A DNA stretch of 64,000 nt from positions 930,001-994,000 of the forward strand of contig NZ_CP012559.1 in assembly GCF_000831645.3 (NCBI RefSeq). The letters run 5' to 3'. The notes beneath the pieces were generated by a model. That model was not told the origin of the DNA and made no database searches. It saw nothing but the letters and a program-made list of their open reading frames with translations. Shown piece by piece: positions 56,084 to 64,000 of this stretch (positions are counted from its first letter, which is position 1; each line of letters opens with the position of its first letter). The position numbers and the translations under genes are program-made. This DNA is from Companilactobacillus heilongjiangensis. Its GTDB lineage: Bacteria > Bacillota > Bacilli > Lactobacillales > Lactobacillaceae.

Positions 56084-57969
56084 GTGCGCCTGGCATGGGC
56101 GTTAACTTAGAGGTGAAAGTCCTCTGTGAACCGTAGTAGTCGGAATCACTAGCTTAGGACAAGGGTGTCCATCGTGAGGTGGAATCTGAAGGAAGTCCAA
56201 GGCAAAGTACCGAGCTGATGTACAAGAAGTGGCTATAAGGCTGGATTTGCAGGATAAGGGTGCCGCGGAATTCAAATCCGATCACTACTGCAAGGGCAAA
56301 TCAAGTAGAGCCAACAGCTACATGGTACGAAAGTTAACGTTCTTACCCAGGGAGGTCTGTATCGAATGTCTGGCAAGGACTCGAAATGAGTCCTACAGAC
56401 AAATTAGGCCGTGATGTCTAACTGAACGATGCAGAAGTCAGCAGAGGTCATAGTAGTCGCTTTGCGACGAAGGACTGAACATTAATAATTCTTTTCGATA
56501 TTGGAGGTGGAAGCGATGCGACAATCGCAGAAAATAGAATGTAAATTCGACCATTTTAATGCTCACATATGTGAACAAATGATGGTACGTAGCGCCGCTT
56601 CTGGCGAAAATACGAATAAGAATGGCATTTCATTTAAGCAACTAGTTTTAGATGAAAATAATCTCAATAGAGCCTATAAGCGAGTCAAGGAAAACAAGGG
56701 TGGAGCTGGCATAGATGGAATGACTGTCTATGACTTGTTCGACTATATTCGTAAGAACAAGGAAGCACTACTTAAGTCCTTAAGTGATTCAACTTATAAA
56801 CCTAGCCCCGTCAAAAGGGTAGAAATACCTAAGCCAAATGGGACTATGCGTAAGCTTGGTATACCAACAGTCTTCGACCGTGTGGTACAACAAGCAGTGG
56901 CGCAGGTTATGAGCCCTATCTTTGAGAAAATCTTCTCTAACAACAGCTTTGGATTTAGACCAAATCGAAGTGCCCATGACGCAGTAAAACAGGTTGTGAG
57001 TTTTTACAAGCAAGGCTATCACGTTGTGATAGACCTTGACCTAAAGTCTTACTTCGACACGGTGAACCATGATTTACTTATCAAGTTCATCAAGCAATAT
57101 ACTGATGATGAATGGTTGTTAAATCTAATTCGTAAGTTCCTAACCAGTGGCGTAATGGATGGAAAACTATTTCAAGAAATGGAAAAAGGTACGCCTCAAG
57201 GCGGTAACCTTTCTCCACTCTTGGCCAACATATATTTAAATGAGCTGGACAAGTTATTGACCACCCGTGGTCATAAATTCGTCCGCTACGCTGATGACTG
57301 TAATATTTATGTCAAAAGTAAACGAGCAGGAAGAAGAGTCCTGAATAGTATTTCAAGGTTCCTAGAAAGTGGTTTAAAGCTAACTTTAAACCAAGAAAAG
57401 ACCAAAATTACAGTGCCAACAAAGTCAAAGTTTTTAGGATTCTCTTTAGGCTTTACCAACAAGGGCGTATGTTTACGCCCGAGCTATCAAGCCGAAAAGA
57501 GGGTCAAGCAATCGCTAAGAAAACTCACAAAGAGGAATCGAGGTCGAAAGCTTGAAGTTATCCTGAAAGAAATAAGACAAAAGATGGTTGGATGGCTCAA
57601 TTACTATGGAATTGGTGCGATGAAGGATTTTATCAGAAAACTTGATTCTTGGTTGCGAGCACGTATTAGACAATATATTTGGAAGTCATGGAAAAGACCC
57701 AAAGCAAAGTATAGGAAGTTGGTTAAATTAGGCGTGACACGGCGTCAAGCGTTTATCTGTGCAAACTCCAGTAAAGGATACTGGCGAACAGCGCACAGCA
57801 GTGTGGTGCAACACGCCCTAAGCAAGAAAAAGCTAGAATCTTTTGGCCTAATAGACATGACCAAAAGACTCCAGTCTTTGCAAAATGCTTAAATTAATGA
57901 ACCGCCGTATACGGAACCGTACGTACGGTGGTGTGAGAGGTCGGTATCGTGAGATACCTCCTACTCGAT
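56084..57969 (+). mobile_element. Group II intron with maturase ORF, inserted in element 10
   Basis: 1886 bp. The 5' end GTGCGCC fits the GUGYG consensus, followed by the domain I region with AACTTAGAGGTGAAAGTCC. The maturase ORF lies in the large domain IV loop. Domain V is a hairpin at about 57901-57932 (ACCGCCGTAT ... CGTACGGTGGT), domain VI at about 57934-57965 with a candidate bulged A near 57963. Ends are fixed by comparison with intact element copies, so the boundaries are firm. The intron reads on +, opposite to the element's own orientation. Confidence 0.93.
56516..57892 (+). CDS. ltrA: Group II intron reverse transcriptase/maturase (no endonuclease domain)
   Basis: 458 residues. 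RT domain: NKGGAGIDGMTV, KRVEIPKPNGTMRKLGIPTVFDR, NSFGFRPNRSAHDAV, VIDLDLKSYFDTVNHDLL, KGTPQGGNLSPLLANIYL and the catalytic YADD in RYADDCNIYVKS near 265. Then domain X (maturase; GWLNYYGIG and following). The protein ends at the KGYWRTAHS region without an HNH domain, so it is an En-minus type that would prime on nascent strands. ATG 56516 follows GGAGGTGG. No stop or frameshift interrupts it, so it may be active. Confidence 0.95.
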   Translation: MRQSQKIECKFDHFNAHICEQMMVRSAASGENTNKNGISFKQLVLDENNLNRAYKRVKENKGGAGIDGMTVYDLFDYIRKNKEALLKSLSDSTYKPSPVKRVEIPKPNGTMRKLGIPTVFDRVVQQAVAQVMSPIFEKIFSNNSFGFRPNRSAHDAVKQVVSFYKQGYHVVIDLDLKSYFDTVNHDLLIKFIKQYTDDEWLLNLIRKFLTSGVMDGKLFQEMEKGTPQGGNLSPLLANIYLNELDKLLTTRGHKFVRYADDCNIYVKSKRAGRRVLNSISRFLESGLKLTLNQEKTKITVPTKSKFLGFSLGFTNKGVCLRPSYQAEKRVKQSLRKLTKRNRGRKLEVILKEIRQKMVGWLNYYGIGAMKDFIRKLDSWLRARIRQYIWKSWKRPKAKYRKLVKLGVTRRQAFICANSSKGYWRTAHSSVVQHALSKKKLESFGLIDMTKRLQSLQNA

Positions 57970-58023
57970 CAGCAGATGAATACTCTCAGCTTTGGAGACG
58001 GCAGTTTTCAAGAAAAAGAACAA

Positions 58024-58057
58024 AAAAAATACACCCACAATAAGTGAATGTATTTTC
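58024..58057 (-). terminator. Terminator of rpsD
   Basis: AAAATACACCCAC / GTGAATGTATTTT around AATAA, with an A-run on the left for the minus strand. Confidence 0.88.
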
Positions 58058-58066
58058 TGGCAAATA

Positions 58067-58678
58067 TTATAGAATTTGGTTGTAGTATTCAACAATCAAT
58101 GATTCGTCAATATTTGGTTCTAGTTCGTCACGTTCTGGGTTACGTACTAGAGAACCTGTCAATGTGTTGTCATCGAATGTAACGAAACCAGGACGACCAA
58201 CAACGTTTTCAAGGTTGTCTTTAACGATAGCCAAGTCTTTTGACTTTTCACGAAGGCTGATCTTTTGACCAACTTTAACTTCGTATGAAGGGATATCAAC
58301 ACGTTTGCCATCAACAGTGATGTGACCGTGGTTTACAAGTTGACGAGCTTGTGGACGTGAGCTTGCAAGACCTAAACGATAAACCATGTTATCCAATCTT
58401 GTTTCAAGAAGGATCATCAAGTTAATACCGTGAATTCCTTCCATCTTACCGGCACGGTTAAATAGGTTACGGAATTGACGTTCGTTAACATCATACATGA
58501 AACGCAACTTTTGCTTTTCAGTTAATTGTTGACCGTATTCAGAAATCTTACGACGACCACCGTTTGGACCATGTTGTCCTGGGGCGTAGTTTCTACGAGC
58601 GATTTCCTTACCAGTACCTGAAAGTGAGATACCTAAACGACGTGATAATTTCCAACGTGGGCCTGTATATCTTGACAT
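58067..58678 (-). CDS. rpsD: 30S ribosomal protein S4
   Basis: 203 residues, assembly-initiating 16S rRNA-binding protein. [20 protein letters not shown] opens the chain; [10 protein letters not shown] and the S4 RNA-binding domain [30 protein letters not shown] are intact. No Cys zinc motif, as in many low-GC forms. GGAGG precedes the ATG. Stand-alone gene with its own promoter and a structured leader that probably binds S4 for feedback. Confidence 0.97.
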   Translation of the reverse strand: MSRYTGPRWKLSRRLGISLSGTGKEIARRNYAPGQHGPNGGRRKISEYGQQLTEKQKLRFMYDVNERQFRNLFNRAGKMEGIHGINLMILLETRLDNMVYRLGLASSRPQARQLVNHGHITVDGKRVDIPSYEVKVGQKISLREKSKDLAIVKDNLENVVGRPGFVTFDDNTLTGSLVRNPERDELEPNIDESLIVEYYNQIL

Positions 58679-58846
58679 AAATAAATTCCTCCAAAATGTT
58701 TGTCTGGAGTAAAATAATTAACTAGAGCTTAGCATTCGTGCAGTTATCGTTACACTTTTCACCTTGTGCAGCCACAGGTTACTAGTTGAACTAAATCGTC
58801 GATAACTGTTGACGTTCTTGCCGCTCTTTGCTGCATATTTTACACG
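58679..58846 (-). promoter_or_regulatory. rpsD leader, probable S4 autoregulatory RNA
   Basis: About 167 nt of leader. CAGTTATCG near its 5' part pairs with CGATAACTG 60 nt downstream, enclosing a GC-richer region. Firmicutes rpsD leaders bind S4 and repress translation; this matches in position and style, but I could not align it to the known family. Confidence 0.6.
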
Positions 58847-58852
58847 AAGGCT

Positions 58853-58881
58853 AGTATACCGTGATAAAAGACAGATGTCAA
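58853..58881 (-). promoter_or_regulatory. rpsD promoter
   Basis: On the minus strand TTGACA, 17 bp, TATACT. Element 11 begins 24 bp upstream of the -35. Confidence 0.88.
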
Positions 58882-58904
58882 AGTTATTTTTGGGTTTTGG
58901 GGGG

Positions 58905-59085
58905 GCCGCCGGAGGTGGACACGAATATAGTCTGCGGTGTGACCGGCGTGAGCCAAGGTCTCCCGCCTCGATTTTGAGCTTTGCATAAACCGCAAATCTC
59001 AAAATACGTCAGTGGTGTAAGAACAGAAAATCGCTGTTCTAACGCCACTTGCACTGCGGACTATATTCGTGTCCACCTCCGGCTA
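58905..59085 (+). repeat. Structured intergenic element copy 11 (left member of a facing pair)
   Basis: 181 bp, opening GCCGCC and closing GGCTA. Perfect 22-bp outer stem beginning GGAGGTGGACACG and closing CGTGTCCACCTCC, a fifth unrelated stem. Hairpin 2 as in copies 6 and 9; hairpin 3 cap AGAACAG / CTGTTCT, a fully compensated change from AGAGTGG / CCACTCT of copy 6. Confidence 0.92.
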
Positions 59086-59321
59086 ATGTATTTGTTGGCT
59101 GATATTTGGTTGACACCTATGCTGTTTGGTTTGGTGATATAAGTGTCAAGAACTGGGGAACAAAGCTGCCTGATTTTTCAGTTATAAATACAATATTTAT
59201 GCAATTAACTACTATTAATTAAAGCTCGTGGAATCAATTCATCTATATTATAAGATTAATATGCTGAATACTGACTAATGAGACTGTGGACTCGAATATT
59301 TATTCAAAATAACAGATAAAC
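59086..59321. other. AT-rich spacer between facing elements 11 and 12
   Basis: 236 bp without a supported coding frame. It holds an inverted repeat TTGACAC (59110-59116) / GTGTCAA (59143-59149). The first arm includes a -35-like TTGACA, but no well-spaced -10 follows. Confidence 0.5.
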
Positions 59322-59508
59322 CAGTCGGAAGAGCTGAGAAGTATTCACCAGCAGTGGAAGTGGCGTTAGAGCTTTAGCTCTTACACCACCGGTCGAGTTT
59401 GGAGACTTTCCGGTCTGTGAAAAGGCTTCAAACCGAGGTTCGAGACCGCACTTCGGCTCGGACCGTACCGCACAGCAGACGAAATACTTCTCAGCTCTGG
59501 AGACGACA
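59322..59508 (-). repeat. Structured intergenic element copy 12 (right member of a facing pair)
   Basis: 187 bp. Outer stem AGAGCTGAGAAGTATT / AATACTTCTCAGCTCT; compared with copies 3, 5 and 10 a base is inserted on each arm so that pairing is kept. Hairpin 3 cap AGAGCT/AGCTCT. Confidence 0.92.
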
Positions 59509-59573
59509 TATTTAAGTAATAGTTTAAAACTTTATTATGAAAAGTGGATAGCACTAATAATGGGAGTAATATT

Positions 59574-59582
59574 TGATATAAT
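59574..59582 (+). promoter_or_regulatory. Extended -10 promoter of ezrA
   Basis: TGATATAAT matches TGnTATAAT exactly, 40 bp before the GTG start. Confidence 0.6.
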
Positions 59583-59622
59583 TTCTTAAAGATAAGACTG
59601 AATCGTCATTAGGGGTGTAAAT

Positions 59623-61311
59623 GTGTTTGTAATTATTATTGGAATAATCTTAATCATTCTGTTCTTCCTATGGTACATGTGGTTTCTACAAAAACTTAAT
59701 GCTTCCACACTTAATAAGTACAAAGAACGAACAGACGAGTTAAAAAAGGCTCAGTTGGATGACAAAATAGAAAAATTGGAAAAGATGAAGCTAGCTGGTG
59801 CTAGTGATGACCGCTTCAATCAGTTGAAAGTGGAATATCACAAGCAGACTGACGACATTTTTTCTGATATCTTAAAACAGATCCGTGCGGCTGAATATAA
59901 AAATACTGAATTTAAAGTATTCGGTTCAGCTAATGATCTGAAAAAATTAAATAATGAAATGAATGACTTTGAGGGTAAAATTGGTGAGGTTTCACAAGGC
60001 TTTGATGAACTTTTAGCCAGTAACGAATTGAACGCTACTCATAGTGAAGAGTTACAACGCCAATATCAAACTTTGCGCAAACAAGTTTTGACACAGTCAT
60101 TCAGTTATGGTCCGGCCACAGATAAGCTTGAGGATGAGCTATCTGAAATTGCCAACTTATTAGATAAGGAAAAGCAATTGACACAAAAGGGTGACCATAT
60201 TGAGGCCAGTCAATGTTTGGATGATGTCAAAATCAAGTTGGGGTTGATTACTGACCAATTGAAGATCATTGAACCACTATTCCATGACTTAAATGAAGTA
60301 TTTCCTGGTCAAGTTGATGAAATTAAGTTTGTTTATCAAAAGTTGGAACAACAACATTTCAAGTTTAATGACGATATTGTCCAATCAATTTCTGACGTTC
60401 AACATGAAATCGATGAGTCGAATACTAAATTGGGTGAGTTAAACTTCGATGCCGTCAATACTAATAATGAAGATATCAAGCAACGAATCGATGATTTGTA
60501 TGAGACTTTGACATTGGAAATTGATGGTAAACGTGATGTCTTGAAGGAACAAAAGCCTGTTTTGGACTATTTGAATCATGCTGTTTTCCAACACAATCAC
60601 TTGGATAAACGAATTCAAAAACTTCAAGAAAGCTATATCTTAACTGACAAGACACTGGATACTTTCCAAGATAATTACAATACCTTGAATGACATTCGTC
60701 GTGAATACGATGCTGATGTGCAAAGTATCGCTGACAAACAAGTTATCTTTTCCCAAGTTAGAGCTGATTTCAAAGAGATTGTTAAGCAACTTGATGAAAT
60801 TGAAACTAACGAGAAGACTATCAATGACGATTTGAACCAAATGCTTTCAAGTGAGCAGATTGCCCGTAACAGTGTTGACGAATATGCTAAGCGCTTGGAA
60901 ATTCAAAAGAAGATGATGGAACAGTTACGTTTAAACGGACTGCCTGACGACTATTTGGATTACTTCTACATGGTTTATGATGAAATTAACAAGTTGTACG
61001 ATGAGCTCGATGCTGATCAGATTAATATGGAAGATATCAGCAAGCAAGTTATCGTAACCCAAGAGGATTTGGAAAACTTAGTTGAGAAGACTAAGAAGTT
61101 GAAATATAACGTTCAATTAGCTGAGAAGTTGTTGCAATACGCTAACCGTTACGACAATAAGAATCCTGAGTTTACTGATCAATTGACGCGTGCCCGTTCG
61201 ATGTTTGACGATGATTACGACTACAATGAAGCAGTTGACGTCATTTCTAAAGCACTTGAAGATGTCGAAGCTGGTTCAGTGGCTCGGATTAAAGAGACAA
61301 TAAATTCATAA
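59623..61311 (+). CDS. ezrA: Septation ring formation regulator EzrA
   Basis: 562 residues: one N-terminal membrane segment (VIIIGIILIILFFLWYMWFLQ) and a long cytoplasmic part made of spectrin-like helical repeats, rich in Lys, Glu, Asp and Leu. EzrA limits FtsZ rings to midcell and links FtsZ to wall synthesis. Length and topology are normal. GTG 59623 follows AGGGGTG; ATG 59621 is out of frame. It is followed by the hairpin at 61350-61370 and then the cysteine desulfurase. Confidence 0.94.
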   Translation: MFVIIIGIILIILFFLWYMWFLQKLNASTLNKYKERTDELKKAQLDDKIEKLEKMKLAGASDDRFNQLKVEYHKQTDDIFSDILKQIRAAEYKNTEFKVFGSANDLKKLNNEMNDFEGKIGEVSQGFDELLASNELNATHSEELQRQYQTLRKQVLTQSFSYGPATDKLEDELSEIANLLDKEKQLTQKGDHIEASQCLDDVKIKLGLITDQLKIIEPLFHDLNEVFPGQVDEIKFVYQKLEQQHFKFNDDIVQSISDVQHEIDESNTKLGELNFDAVNTNNEDIKQRIDDLYETLTLEIDGKRDVLKEQKPVLDYLNHAVFQHNHLDKRIQKLQESYILTDKTLDTFQDNYNTLNDIRREYDADVQSIADKQVIFSQVRADFKEIVKQLDEIETNEKTINDDLNQMLSSEQIARNSVDEYAKRLEIQKKMMEQLRLNGLPDDYLDYFYMVYDEINKLYDELDADQINMEDISKQVIVTQEDLENLVEKTKKLKYNVQLAEKLLQYANRYDNKNPEFTDQLTRARSMFDDDYDYNEAVDVISKALEDVEAGSVARIKETINS

Positions 61312-61349
61312 TTTTTCAAAAGTGTGTTAAGTTATAATAGATAAAATTT

Positions 61350-61370
61350 TAGGCCGTTAAGGCCTTTTTA
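61350..61370 (+). terminator. Short hairpin with T-run between ezrA and the cysteine desulfurase
   Basis: AGGCC / GGCCT with GTTAA loop, then TTTTTA. A TATAAT at 61332 lies upstream of it, so it sits in the leader of the next gene and may attenuate as well as terminate. Confidence 0.6.
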
Positions 61371-61386
61371 TTTTGGTGAGGCAAAA

Positions 61387-62532
61387 ATGATATATTTTGA
61401 TAATAGTGCAACAACGAAAGTTAATGATTCAGTTCTTCAAACTTATAACGCTGCTAGTCAGGAATACTTCGGTAATCCTTCTAGTTTGCACAAGTTGGGA
61501 TTGAAAGCATACGAATTACTAGAAACATCACGTAAGCAAATTGCAAACCTAATGGGTTTCAAACAAGATGAGGTTGTCTTTACCAGTGGTGGTACAGAGG
61601 GAAACAATTGGATCATCAAGGGGACTGCGTTCAAGAAACGTGAATTTGGTAAACACATCATCACTACTTCAATTGAGCATCCTTCAATTATGAATACGAT
61701 GCACCAGCTTGAAGAATTAGGCTTTGATGTAACTTATTTACCAGTTGATAAATCAGGTCACGTCAGTGCTCAAGATGTCAAAGATTCTATCAGAGACGAT
61801 ACAATTCTAGTTTCAACTATGGCGGTTAACAATGAAATTGGTGCCATTCAACCAATTCACGAAATTGCCCAAGTTTTGAAGAACTATCCAAGTATCAGTT
61901 ACCATGTCGATGCCGTCCAAGCTATCGGTAAGAATTTACAATCGAAGATTATTGATCCTCGAGTTGACTTCTATACTTTCTCAGGTCACAAGTTCCATGC
62001 ACCACGTGGAATTGGCTTTATTTATATGAAAGAAGGTAAGCAACTCGAACCTTTGATGGCCGGTGGTGGTCAAGAGTCCAATCTTCGTAGTGGGACTGAA
62101 AATACACCTGCAATTGCTGGTATGGCTAAGGCTATCCGTTTGTTGAAAGACAATGAAGCGGGCAAGGCAGCTAAGATGGAACAATTGAAGGAACAACTTG
62201 TCAATCACTTAAAAGGCATGGATAACGTTCACGTCTTTTCACAAATTGGCGAAGATTTTGCTCCACACATCATCTGTTTTACAATTGATGGCGTTCGTGG
62301 TGAAACAGTTGTCCACACATTTGAGGACCGCGATATTTATATCTCGACAACAAGTGCTTGTTCTTCAAAGAAGGGTCTTGAATCAGGGACTCTTAAAGCA
62401 ATGAATATCCAAGAAAACGTGGCTACTAGTGCCGTTCGTGTCAGTTTGGATGAAAACAATACTGCAGCAGAAATGAATGAATTTATTAAGAATTTGGATG
62501 AGATCCACGATCATTTCCAAATTTTGAATTAG
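61387..62532 (+). CDS. Cysteine desulfurase (NifS/IscS-like)
   Basis: 381-residue PLP enzyme that moves sulfur from cysteine to an active-site Cys. YFDNSATTKVNDSVL opens the fold; GNPSSLHKLGLKAYELLE; PLP Lys in FSGHKFHAPRGIGF near 203; SSNLRSGTEN near 235; catalytic Cys in TSACSSKKGLESGT near 325. Its neighbour thiI, ten bases downstream, uses such persulfide for 4-thiouridine, so it is the likely NifZ-type donor dedicated to ThiI. GGTGAGG precedes the ATG. Confidence 0.94.
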   Translation: MIYFDNSATTKVNDSVLQTYNAASQEYFGNPSSLHKLGLKAYELLETSRKQIANLMGFKQDEVVFTSGGTEGNNWIIKGTAFKKREFGKHIITTSIEHPSIMNTMHQLEELGFDVTYLPVDKSGHVSAQDVKDSIRDDTILVSTMAVNNEIGAIQPIHEIAQVLKNYPSISYHVDAVQAIGKNLQSKIIDPRVDFYTFSGHKFHAPRGIGFIYMKEGKQLEPLMAGGGQESNLRSGTENTPAIAGMAKAIRLLKDNEAGKAAKMEQLKEQLVNHLKGMDNVHVFSQIGEDFAPHIICFTIDGVRGETVVHTFEDRDIYISTTSACSSKKGLESGTLKAMNIQENVATSAVRVSLDENNTAAEMNEFIKNLDEIHDHFQILN

Positions 62533-62541
62533 GAGAATTTG

Positions 62542-63759
62542 ATGGAATATACTGAAATTATGGTTCGTTACGGCGAACTATCAACTAAAGGAAAAAACAG
62601 AAAGAGTTTTATCGACCGTTTGCATGGTAACGTGGCAAAGGTTTTGAAAGACTTTCCTGACCTTAGAATGCAACCACATCGTGACCGTCTACACATCAAC
62701 CTTAATGGTACTGATGCTAAGCCCGTTATGGATCGACTAAAGAATGTCTTTGGTATCCAAACTTTTTCATTGAGTGTTAAAGTTTCCCGTGATTTTGAAG
62801 ATGTTAAGAAAAAAGCTATCGAAATGATGCATGAAGCTTATAAGCCCGGCATGAGTTTCAAAGTTGGAACTAAGCGTTCTGACCACGAATATCCACTTGA
62901 TACTAACCAAATCAACTTACAATTAGGGGACGCCATTTGTGATGAATTCCCTGGTATCGATGTTGAAATGAAGAAGCCTGATATTAAAATTTCAGTCGAA
63001 GTTCGTCAAGATGGAATTTACTTGTCATACTTAACTGTTAAAGGTGCTGGTGGGTTGCCTGTTGGTACAGCTGGAAAGGCTATGTTGATGCTTTCTGGTG
63101 GTATCGATTCACCCGTTGCTGGTTATTTAGCAATGAAGCGTGGTGTTGATATCGAAATGGTTCACTTCTTCAGTCCTCCATACACATCAGAGCAAGCTTT
63201 GAACAAAGCTAAGGAATTGACTTCTAAATTGACTGCCTTTGGTGGTCACATCAACTTTATCGAAGTTCCTTTTGCTGAAATTCAAGAAACTATCAAATCA
63301 AGTGTTCCAGAAGGTTACTTGATGACTATCCAACGTCGTTTCATGTTGAGATTGACTGACTTGATTCGTGAAAAACGTCATGGTCTAGCTATTTTTAACG
63401 GTGAGGCTGTTGGTCAAGTTGCTTCACAAACCTTGGAGAGTATGGCCGCAATCAATGATGTTACAACTACACCAATCTTGCGTCCGGTAGCTACAATGGA
63501 TAAGACAGAAATTATTCGTTTAGCTGAAAATATCGATACATTCAATTTGTCTATTCAACCATTTGAAGATTGTTGTACAGTCTTTGCTCCACCTTCACCA
63601 AAGACACGTCCAAATATCGAGAAGACTCGTAAGTTTGAGAGTTCTCTTGATATTGACGGTTTGATCGAACGTTCAATGGCTGGAATTAAGATTACAACTA
63701 TTCAACCAGGCGACAAATTCATGGAAAGTGATCAAGAAAACATCAACAGTTTGCTATAA
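62542..63759 (+). CDS. thiI: tRNA 4-thiouridine synthase ThiI
   Basis: 405 residues. Ferredoxin-like and THUMP domains (to about 165) precede the PP-loop ATPase domain, whose motif [17 protein letters not shown] is near residue 185. It adenylates U8 of tRNA and transfers sulfur. The chain stops at QPGDKFMES without the C-terminal rhodanese domain of E. coli ThiI, as is normal in Firmicutes, where a separate desulfurase hands over sulfur. ATG 62542 follows AGGAG; the TTG at 62539 is too close. Confidence 0.95.
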   Translation: MEYTEIMVRYGELSTKGKNRKSFIDRLHGNVAKVLKDFPDLRMQPHRDRLHINLNGTDAKPVMDRLKNVFGIQTFSLSVKVSRDFEDVKKKAIEMMHEAYKPGMSFKVGTKRSDHEYPLDTNQINLQLGDAICDEFPGIDVEMKKPDIKISVEVRQDGIYLSYLTVKGAGGLPVGTAGKAMLMLSGGIDSPVAGYLAMKRGVDIEMVHFFSPPYTSEQALNKAKELTSKLTAFGGHINFIEVPFAEIQETIKSSVPEGYLMTIQRRFMLRLTDLIREKRHGLAIFNGEAVGQVASQTLESMAAINDVTTTPILRPVATMDKTEIIRLAENIDTFNLSIQPFEDCCTVFAPPSPKTRPNIEKTRKFESSLDIDGLIERSMAGIKITTIQPGDKFMESDQENINSLL

Positions 63760-63765
63760 AATTAA

Positions 63766-63794
63766 TTGACGTTTCTTGGTTTATGATTTATCAT
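63766..63794 (+). promoter_or_regulatory. Promoter of the T-box leader
   Basis: TTGACG, 17 bp, TATCAT. Confidence 0.6.
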
Positions 63795-63800
63795 CAAAAT

Positions 63801-64000
63801 ATCAGCTATGAGCAGGAGTGTTTTTCAGCTAGATTTCAGAGAAGGCATGTTGTTGAGAATTGCCGAATCGAACTGGGAAACTGTTACCTGTGAGCTATCA
63901 ATTAAATGATCGGGCCACCGTTATCTGTTGAGTGAAGAGCCATTTATGGTTCTTAATTTAGGTGGTACCGCGAGACTTCGTCCTATTGAGGATGGGGTCT
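63801..64000 (+). promoter_or_regulatory. T-box riboswitch leader, probably of valS (truncated by window end)
   Basis: GGTGGTACCGCG at 63961-63972 is the canonical T-box that pairs with the uncharged tRNA 3' end in the antiterminator. Upstream lies stem I, closed by CAGG / CCTG. On its 3' side GAAACTGTTACCTG places GTT followed by A next to the closing helix, so the specifier is tentatively GUU (Val). The terminator half is only partly present at the window end. A T-box with a Val specifier downstream of thiI points to valS. Confidence 0.85.

Larger units (their letters stand above)
55936..58002 (-). repeat. Structured intergenic element copy 10 (right member), split by a group II intron
   Basis: The element parts 55936-56083 and 57970-58002 join to 181 bp, closely matching copies 3 and 5 (outer stem AAGCTGAGAGTATTCATC, hairpin 3 cap ATGGCT/AGCCAT). 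The intron sits between CCGCG and CAGCAGATGAAT, words that are contiguous in copies 3 and 5. Confidence 0.92.

Noticed and set aside
58718-59002. 94-residue frame on -
   Set aside because: Covers the rpsD leader and part of element 11, with no sensible start site.

Overview
The window looks like a chromosomal segment of a low-GC, Gram-positive lactic acid bacterium of the Lactobacillaceae. The evidence is: secreted proteins with SLAP (S-layer-type) domains, oleate hydratase, MurT, EzrA, DUF1146, DUF2969, the block tdk-prfA-prmC-ywlC-upp-atpBEFHAGDC-murA-mreB, and frequent TTG or GTG starts behind strong Shine-Dalgarno sequences. Companilactobacillus or a close relative is my best guess, but the sequence alone does not prove the genus.

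Layout. 1-5455: end of a MurR/RpiR regulator, murQ, a TauE-type exporter, three tandem secreted SLAP proteins and a YjbR-type protein. 5709-14133: class II UvrA-like ABC protein, glyA with a membrane-anchored nuclease, htpX-lemA, and a secreted serine hydrolase. 14367-22713: aldo/keto reductase, oleate hydratase, P-loop kinase, NUDIX protein, HTH-TPR regulator, nitroreductase, VOC protein and a large membrane protein of unknown function. 22885-24088: a two-gene unit with a Panacea (SocA/GepA-like) domain protein, a candidate toxin-antitoxin pair. 24142-28084: divergent TetR/MFS pair, a small gene, tRNA-Glu(CUC) and a CPBP protease. 28181-33314: heterodimeric ABC exporter and a second serine hydrolase. 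33373-45640: murT, then tdk-prfA-prmC-ywlC (frameshifted)-upp and the complete F1Fo ATP synthase operon. 46368-51282: DUF1146-murA and mreB-epuA-yidD-DUF2969-rodA-gcvH. 51386-55534: HTH-TPR regulator, universal stress protein, rarA, DUF1054 and small membrane proteins. 55595-64000: repeat-rich region with a group II intron, rpsD with its leader, ezrA, cysteine desulfurase, thiI and the start of a T-box leader.

The least explained content is a family of about 180-bp structured intergenic elements. There are eleven recognisable copies (one internally deleted, one interrupted by a group II intron), one solo end and one doubtful end remnant. Each has a long outer stem enclosing three hairpins. 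The stems differ in sequence between copies but stay base-paired, so selection or a copying mechanism acts on the fold. Four pairs have the same geometry: a left copy on + and a right copy on -, with their CTA ends facing a 155-236 bp AT-rich spacer. I see no protein gene in the window that obviously moves them. I regard this family as the best candidate for an undescribed system here; its strand of action and function are open.

Functional links. murR-murQ recycles N-acetylmuramate; murA, mreB, rodA, ezrA and murT serve envelope growth; cysteine desulfurase and ThiI form one sulfur-transfer route to s4U in tRNA; the T-box beyond thiI probably controls valS.
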